DNA of 12,417 bases, taken from NCBI GenBank assembly GCA_009930275.1, contig RZYP01000051.1, positions 1 through 12,417 of the forward strand, given 5' to 3'. The stretch is from Negativicutes bacterium. GTDB taxonomy: Bacteria; Bacillota_C; Negativicutes; Acidaminococcales; Acidaminococcaceae. Below the pieces are notes generated by a model that saw only the letters and a list, made by a program, of their open reading frames with translations, made no database searches and had not been told where the DNA came from. Positions 6,734-12,417 of the stretch are shown piece by piece. The stretch's first letter is position 1. Every line of letters begins with the position of its first letter. Made by a program: the position numbers and the translations under genes.

Positions 6734-7723
6734 CATTACCTCCTGTTTGCTGACTTGCTTTTTCTTTCCATAATTCTTCGGGAAGTAGTCTTTCCCAAGC
6801 TGCCAAACATACTGGTCGATTTGCTTAAGTTTATGTTTTTCCAAGCCATAGAAGGCACGGAATTCAATCAGAATGTTTTTGAATTTTGCGTAGTCCTTCA
6901 AATCAACATCTTGAAAATCTGAAAAGCCATTACGCTTTCTAAAATAGCGAAGCACCTCATCCACGTAGCTATCATAAATTGGATAGTCGATCGGATTGTG
7001 ATGGCTACAATATTTTGTGGCAAAGGAGTAAAAATTCTTCAATGTCTCACCGATTGTTACATACTGGATATCTCCAACCAGGGTAACATCACCGGCTTTA
7101 AGTCTCGCATCAATATCCAGAGCGCAGATATGCTTTGCTACTGGATAGATTGAAAAAATGTTTGTGCTATAAAAGTTGTTAAGTGTTGAAGCTTTCAAAA
7201 GAATATCAGTTATGTCTTTATTCTTCGGGCATAGCTCGAAGAACAGTTTATTAAGTGCATCCTCCTGAAGTCGGTAGTTCTCAAGGCCATCCCATTTTTT
7301 TAGATAAAGCTCAACCTGATCGCTTGATGGATCGGGGACGATAACGCTTACTTTCTTCTTGCTTATATGCGTAGGTCTTGCTGTCTTTTCCTGCTTAGGC
7401 GCAGTCAGATCTACAGTTGCATCAGAAGCTAAGAATAAACGGAATCTTCTCAGATGAGACAAATAACTACTCGCAAGCGATTTAACGTTTCCGGTCGAGT
7501 TCTCAGAAAGAGCCTTTGTTAGTTCACTCTTTGCCACATTTTCAAAATCAGTATTCGTCACTGTATTCCAGAAAAGTTCTTTGCCGCCTTTTCTCCAAAG
7601 GTAGAAGGTGTCACTATAAGCAGTATCGATTGTTAATTTTGAAATGTCTTGGCTATGTAGGAAGTTCCTATACAAAGCGCGCAGCTCATCATATGATAAA
7701 GCTTTCAATTTGTTTGTATCCAA
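6728..7723 (-). CDS. Two-domain cargo protein with possible OGG-like DNA glycosylase fold
   Basis: This is a 331-aa protein. The TTG at 7721-7723 is taken as start because GGAGG lies 7 nt before it; the upstream in-frame TTG has no such site. Residues 1-100 form a helical domain (LSYDELRALYRNFL, TIDTAYSDTFYLWRKGGKELFW, NSTGNVKSLASSYLSHLRRFRLFL) of a kind I have seen at the N-terminus of varied accessory-region proteins, probably a shared recruitment or oligomerisation module. A charged linker spans about 105-130. The C-terminal domain has KYCSHHNP (237-244), YPIYDSYV (247-254) and WQLGKDYF near 307-314. This pattern reminds me of proteins with a helix-hairpin-helix/OGG glycosylase fold, but I see no certain catalytic Lys/Asp pair, so that call is tentative. 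It is last in the operon with the Xre regulator and the 226-aa protein. A DNA-acting defence role is inferred. Confidence 0.6.
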   Translation of the reverse strand: MDTNKLKALSYDELRALYRNFLHSQDISKLTIDTAYSDTFYLWRKGGKELFWNTVTNTDFENVAKSELTKALSENSTGNVKSLASSYLSHLRRFRLFLASDATVDLTAPKQEKTARPTHISKKKVSVIVPDPSSDQVELYLKKWDGLENYRLQEDALNKLFFELCPKNKDITDILLKASTLNNFYSTNIFSIYPVAKHICALDIDARLKAGDVTLVGDIQYVTIGETLKNFYSFATKYCSHHNPIDYPIYDSYVDEVLRYFRKRNGFSDFQDVDLKDYAKFKNILIEFRAFYGLEKHKLKQIDQYVWQLGKDYFPKNYGKKKQVSKQEVML

Positions 7724-7750
7724 ATTTGAACCTCCTTCACGCAATCAATT

Positions 7751-8431
7751 TTACTCATCCTCGTCATCCTCAGTTTCGTCAATGCCAAATAACATCTGGA
7801 ACTTATTGAAGTTATACGGGTAGGAGTTGTCACCATCGATTCTTACCGGTTTATGTCCATTGCTATATTCAAATTCTAGCTCCCACTGTGTACCATCACA
7901 CACCGTGTAACCGAAACGCTTGGTTGAATATCGTCTGCGCCATTCACCAATATGAAGGTCCATAAGAGCAGCCATGAAAGTGTCTCTTGTGAAGGGTTCC
8001 TCTTTATCAACATCCATCAGAGCGAGTGGTTCTTCGTCTTCCCATAATTTTGTATAGGCCTTCAATCCATCTGATAGTTCTACAACATAACTACAGTAGC
8101 CGCCAAAGAAACCGCCAATGCTGAAAGTAATCTTTGAGATGGCATTTATATTTGCATCAAAGTCAGCAACTTTTTCTTCTAATTTAGATAAGGTATAAGT
8201 ACCACCGGCTTCAGCATAAGCTTGCTTGGCTCGCTCCAAGTATTCACGAGTCCAGTAGAGGCGCGTATCTTCGCTCGGATGCATAATAAGCTCTTTGCCA
8301 TAGTCCGGGCTTTCCATCGTATTCTTAAGATGACCTATTTCTTGTTTAAGACCACGTATAGCGGTCATAATATGCTCTTTCGTTTTACCTTTAAGATGCC
8401 CTTCATAGTATCCTTCTGGGCTGATCATCAT
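7751..8431 (-). CDS. Conserved hypothetical protein, 226 aa, cargo B
   Basis: The start ATG at 8429-8431 has AAAGGAGG 9 nt upstream; a second ATG follows directly. I do not recognise a named family, although sequences of the type ISPEGYYEGHLKGKT...IMTAIRGLKQEIG followed by GEWRRRYS and CDGTQWELEFEYSNGHKPV seem familiar from hypothetical proteins of gut Bacillota. The first 110 residues look helical (substrate-free coiled-coil-like segment RGLKQEIGHLKNTME). The second half is strand-rich (ISKITFSIGGFFGGYCSYVVEL, WELEFEYSNGHKPVRI) and ends in the acidic tail ETEDDEDE. There is no signal peptide or membrane segment, so it should be cytosolic. It lies 15 nt after the Xre gene and 27 nt before the 331-aa gene, giving one tight operon. 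A partner or sensor role next to the last gene is a guess from context. Confidence 0.7.
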   Translation of the reverse strand: MMISPEGYYEGHLKGKTKEHIMTAIRGLKQEIGHLKNTMESPDYGKELIMHPSEDTRLYWTREYLERAKQAYAEAGGTYTLSKLEEKVADFDANINAISKITFSIGGFFGGYCSYVVELSDGLKAYTKLWEDEEPLALMDVDKEEPFTRDTFMAALMDLHIGEWRRRYSTKRFGYTVCDGTQWELEFEYSNGHKPVRIDGDNSYPYNFNKFQMLFGIDETEDDEDE

Positions 8432-8446
8432 AGTAGGCCGCCTCCT

Positions 8447-8671
8447 TTACTCGCTTCCAGTCTTTATTTCCTTGCCATCAGATAGAATGAAAGACTGTTC
8501 AAACTTAACATCCATCACATCTGCTATGGCCTTAAGCTCTTCTAAGGTTATGGTTTCACGTTTCAGCTTCTTTCCAAAATTCTGTGGGGACTGACCTAAG
8601 CGTCTAGCCAATTCGGAGATACTGATATTCTTTTGTTCACATAGCTGTCGTATCATGTCCGAGGTTTTCAT
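8447..8671 (-). CDS. Small Xre-family transcriptional regulator
   Basis: This is a 74-aa protein, start ATG 8669-8671 with GGAGG 7 nt upstream; an upstream in-frame TTG is rejected for lack of a ribosome binding site. Nearly the whole chain is one HTH_3/Cro-C1 domain: MIRQLCEQKNISISELARRL (helices 1-2), GQSPQNFGKKLKRE (recognition helix region) and TLEELKAIADVMDVKFEQSF (helices 4-5). It is the first gene of the cargo B operon, and a 14-bp palindrome sits between the -35 and -10 boxes of its promoter. It therefore probably represses its own operon until some trigger relieves it, as Cro/C1-type regulators of defence and toxin operons commonly do. Confidence 0.85.
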   Translation of the reverse strand: MKTSDMIRQLCEQKNISISELARRLGQSPQNFGKKLKRETITLEELKAIADVMDVKFEQSFILSDGKEIKTGSE

Positions 8672-8699
8672 AATAGTACCTCCATGCCTCAATAGGAAT

Positions 8700-8728
8700 A
8701 CTATAAACCATTTGGTTTCAAACTACAA
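8700..8728 (-). promoter_or_regulatory. Promoter and operator candidate of the cargo B operon
   Basis: On the minus strand there is TTGTAG (8723-8728), a 17-bp spacer and TATAGT (8700-8705). The spacer contains AAACCA-AA-TGGTTT on the minus strand (8705-8718), a perfect inverted repeat with 6-bp arms and a 2-bp centre. A Xre dimer bound there would cover the core promoter. The first gene downstream encodes such a protein, which supports autoregulation. Confidence 0.55.
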
Positions 8729-8730
8729 TC

Positions 8731-8765
8731 AAAAAAAGCCCGTAACTCAGATAAAGAGCTACGGG
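8731..8765 (-). terminator. Intrinsic terminator of the recombinase trio
   Basis: On the minus strand a 10-bp stem CCCGTAGCTC/GAGTTACGGG (one G-U pair) with a 7-nt loop is followed by C and seven T. It starts 18 nt after the stop of the 524-aa recombinase and ends just before the cargo B promoter, so recombinase and cargo transcription are insulated from each other. Confidence 0.85.
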
Positions 8766-8782
8766 TGATATTGTATTAAGGA

Positions 8783-10353
<1,571 letters not shown>

Positions 10354-10357
<4 letters not shown>

Positions 10358-10770
10358 GGTGCCACCTCACTTTCGATCAGACTGTATAGGTACTCCGCCT
10401 GCTTAAATGGATCGATGAGTTTCTTTCCTGCTTTGGGCATTGCAAATTTTGTTGCTAGCTTGCTTTCCTCAACCGGCTTATCCGCAAAAACTCTACCCAG
10501 CCTCGTCTGGCGTTTGATGCGCTCGGCTTCTGCGCGATCGTAGGTATCCTGATCTATGATCGCCGGATAGTACACATCGCCAAGGTAGCGTTTATTCTGT
10601 AGCATTGCCTTTACGCCTGCATGTAAAAGCGTTAGTCCTGCGGCTTCTGCTGCAGCAATGTAAGCCAGCCCGGAAAGATAACCCTCATAAACCATCCTGA
10701 TCTGGTCCGCTTGTGCATCATCAATGACCGCTTTGCCTTTTTCGATTTTGTATCCATATGGAATGGGCAT
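10354..10770 (-). CDS. Small recombinase-domain protein without catalytic domain, second gene of the trio
   Basis: This 138-aa protein (ATG 10768-10770) matches only the central DNA-binding recombinase domain of large serine recombinases: [31 protein letters not shown] followed by [19 protein letters not shown]. No resolvase domain or catalytic serine precedes it: the upstream gene ends 4 nt before the ATG, so nothing was lost here. I know this size and order from three-gene recombinase modules of Clostridia, so it is best read as a genuine small subunit rather than a remnant. It ends in a helical charged tail ([20 protein letters not shown]). It could help the two large recombinases bind DNA or choose the direction of recombination; that role is inferred. 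Confidence 0.8.
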
Positions 10771-10774
10771 CGTC

Positions 10775-12334
10775 TCACAACCTTTCTCTTAGCGTAATTC
10801 CACACTTTAACGCTAAGCCTATTTCATATCTTTTGAACACGATGATGTGATCCACGTGTTCCTCAAATGCATCCGCATCAAATTCTGTAAGAGTACCTAC
10901 ACTGTTGATGTACTTGATGAGCTTATTCAATGCTTCTACATGTTCGTGCTCGTGATTGACCGAAGCGTACAATGCTTCTTTTTCATCGCTTAAATTTTTA
11001 GCCTCAGCAATAAGGCCTGCATGCTGAGCTGTGTAAACCGCTGGCTCCAGGTATTCCTTAACAAAAAGGTCCATCAGTTGCTGCCTTTTATCAAAGTTAT
11101 CTTCAAGCGCCGCTTCTAGCTTATAGATGCGGGCGAGTGGCGCTTCCTGATTTATGTCTTTAAGGCTTACAAGCAGCGGCTGCAACAGCACCTTTTTCGT
11201 AAATGCCAGCTTATTCATCATGTTTATGAAAGCCACCTCGAAATTTTTCTCGCGGATAAACTGCATGCTGCATTGGTCTTTTTTCTTAATGTGTGTATTG
11301 CAAGCATACGCGTAATATTTGCCTTTCTTGTCGGAGTGGGTTCTTCTTTTCCAAGTGGCGCCACATTCGCCACAGATGATTTTCCCGGAAAACGGATAGC
11401 GGTTTTGATACTTTTCATCACCCTGCTGGATTTTCATATCCTTGGCGCGCTGGTCAATCATGGCCTGTGCTGCTTCAAAATCCTCAGGGCTGATGATCGC
11501 TTCGTGATGTTCAGAGACGTAGTACTGCGCCTTTTCACCATTATTGGTGCGCCTGACGAAAGAGGAATCTGTGAACGTCTTCTGGAAGAGCACATCACCT
11601 TTGTACTTTTCATTTCGCAGGATCGCGCTTACCGTTCCACTACTCCATTCACTGTTGCGCCTGGTCGGGATTCCTTTTTCGTTCAGTTGTCTTGCAATTA
11701 CATGTGCACCTTTACCGGCTAAACATTCTGCAAAAATGAACTTAACTACCGTCGCCTCTTCTTCGTCGATCACCATCAAGCCAGCTTCGTTTTTGTACCC
11801 ATGAGGTGGAAAAGCCACAATGTAGGTTCCGTTTTGGAATCTCTTCTCAATGGACCATTTTTCATTTTCCGAAAGGGAAACCGACTCGCTTTCGGCAAGG
11901 CTCGAAAAAATAGTCAGTAACAGTTCGCTTTCCATGTCGCCGGTGTTGATGTTCTCTTTTTCAAAATAGATAAACACCTTCAACCGGATCAACTTTCGGA
12001 CGGCTTCCAGGCACTCTGTTGTGTTTCTGGCAAAGCGGCTGATGGATTTGATGATTATGAAATCAATCTTACCGGCTTCGCAATCATCAAGCATTTTGAG
12101 AAGTCCATCACGCTTGGCCATGCTTGTGCCGGAGACGCCCTCGTCATAGTAAAGTCCAACATACTCCCAGTCGGGATTGCTTTTGATGCTGGTTTCATAA
12201 TGACTTTTTTGAGCTTCCAAGCTGACGAGTTGTTCGCGACTATCTGTTGAAACGCGAGCGTAGGCAGCAACACGCAGTTTTTTTGGCGCTGTCTGCAGAT
12301 TCTCGTTTGCTTCAATCTTTGTTATCCGTTTCAT
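10775..12334 (-). CDS. Large serine recombinase, first gene of the trio, intact
   Basis: This is a 519-aa protein. The start at 12332-12334 is chosen because AAAGGAGG lies 8 nt before it, although the frame stays open to the right window edge. The resolvase domain has LRVAAYARVSTDS with nucleophile S29, DEGVSGTSMAKRDGL and [15 protein letters not shown]. The recombinase domain follows (GYKNEAGLMVIDEEEATVV, NEKYKGDVLFQKTFTD), then a zinc ribbon with CGEC (321, 324), C345 and C355, and a C-terminal coiled coil (RIYKLEAALEDNFDKRQQL). It differs clearly from the other full recombinase, so the two probably act as unlike partners on the element ends. All three trio genes are nearly contiguous and share one transcript ending at the terminator at 8731-8765. 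Confidence 0.93.
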   Translation of the reverse strand: MKRITKIEANENLQTAPKKLRVAAYARVSTDSREQLVSLEAQKSHYETSIKSNPDWEYVGLYYDEGVSGTSMAKRDGLLKMLDDCEAGKIDFIIIKSISRFARNTTECLEAVRKLIRLKVFIYFEKENINTGDMESELLLTIFSSLAESESVSLSENEKWSIEKRFQNGTYIVAFPPHGYKNEAGLMVIDEEEATVVKFIFAECLAGKGAHVIARQLNEKGIPTRRNSEWSSGTVSAILRNEKYKGDVLFQKTFTDSSFVRRTNNGEKAQYYVSEHHEAIISPEDFEAAQAMIDQRAKDMKIQQGDEKYQNRYPFSGKIICGECGATWKRRTHSDKKGKYYAYACNTHIKKKDQCSMQFIREKNFEVAFINMMNKLAFTKKVLLQPLLVSLKDINQEAPLARIYKLEAALEDNFDKRQQLMDLFVKEYLEPAVYTAQHAGLIAEAKNLSDEKEALYASVNHEHEHVEALNKLIKYINSVGTLTEFDADAFEEHVDHIIVFKRYEIGLALKCGITLRERL

Positions 12335-12417
12335 TGTCTCAACCTCCTTTCTTGCAGTACTATACATCACTCTAAAAGCCTTATTTATCAAGTCTTTTAG
12401 GACATTATCTCTGCTAA
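12335..12417 (-). other. Upstream region of the recombinase trio, in-frame open to the edge
   Basis: On the minus strand this stretch has no stop in the frame of the recombinase gene, so it could encode about 27 extra residues or the end of another gene. The strong ribosome binding site inside it argues for initiation at 12334. A TATAGT at 12359-12364 resembles a -10 box, but the only -35-like hexamer (TTGATA, 12386-12391) is 21 bp away, so I do not call a promoter. Confidence 0.3.

Noticed and set aside
6609..6806. Minus-strand open frame of 65 codons across the repeat array
   Set aside because: It overlaps the end of the 331-aa gene in another frame. Its repeated LICS residues simply reflect the DNA repeats, and no ribosome binding site fits.
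11273..11722. Plus-strand open frame of 149 codons
   Set aside because: Antisense to the zinc ribbon and recombinase domain of the 519-aa recombinase; no start signal and no recognisable motif.

Overview
The window looks like an accessory region of a low-GC Gram-positive genome, most likely a Clostridia-type Bacillota. Genes have strong GGAGG-type ribosome binding sites and -35/-10 promoters close to the sigma-A consensus. The recombinase set (two full large serine recombinases around a small catalytically empty one) is an arrangement I associate with mobile elements of gut Clostridia. Every supported gene lies on the minus strand, so the region reads from right to left. By eye the left cargo is clearly more AT-rich than the recombinase trio, which suggests separate origins. 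I see no rRNA, tRNA, CRISPR array or plasmid origin.

Layout in reading order. 12334-8783: an intact trio of recombinase genes (519 aa, 138 aa, 524 aa), closed by an intrinsic terminator at 8731-8765. 8671-6728: cargo B, a three-gene operon with its own promoter and a palindromic operator candidate. It encodes a small Xre-type regulator, a 226-aa protein of unknown function and a 331-aa protein with a conserved N-terminal accessory domain and a C-terminal part that may have an OGG-like DNA glycosylase fold. 6733-6646: three copies of a short repeat. 6627-5190: a pseudogene of a second large serine recombinase, lacking its start and carrying two 1-nt frameshifts. 5161-5038: AT-rich palindromes. 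4981-293: cargo A, a four-gene operon. 283-267: one more copy of the repeat. 252-1: the truncated start of a third recombinase, which runs off the left edge.

Cargo A is the most interesting part. It encodes a Xre helix-turn-helix domain fused to a dynamin-like membrane GTPase (738 aa), an alpha-helical coiled-coil protein (278 aa), an HNH-type nuclease joined to a hydrophobic membrane region (393 aa), and a small SUKH/SMI1-KNR4-like protein (126 aa) placed as an immunity factor. The set looks like a self-regulated, membrane-linked anti-phage or toxin-immunity system. I do not recognise this combination as a named system.

The second theme is architecture. Both broken recombinases are cut at almost the same place, next to the codons for the catalytic serine motif. 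A 48-bp block at each junction aligns without gaps (30 of 48 identical by eye). This suggests successive nested insertions: an element carrying cargo A entered one recombinase gene, and an element carrying cargo B and the intact trio then entered the recombinase of the first element. That would produce a stack of defence-like cargos in which each newcomer disables the recombinase of the one before it.
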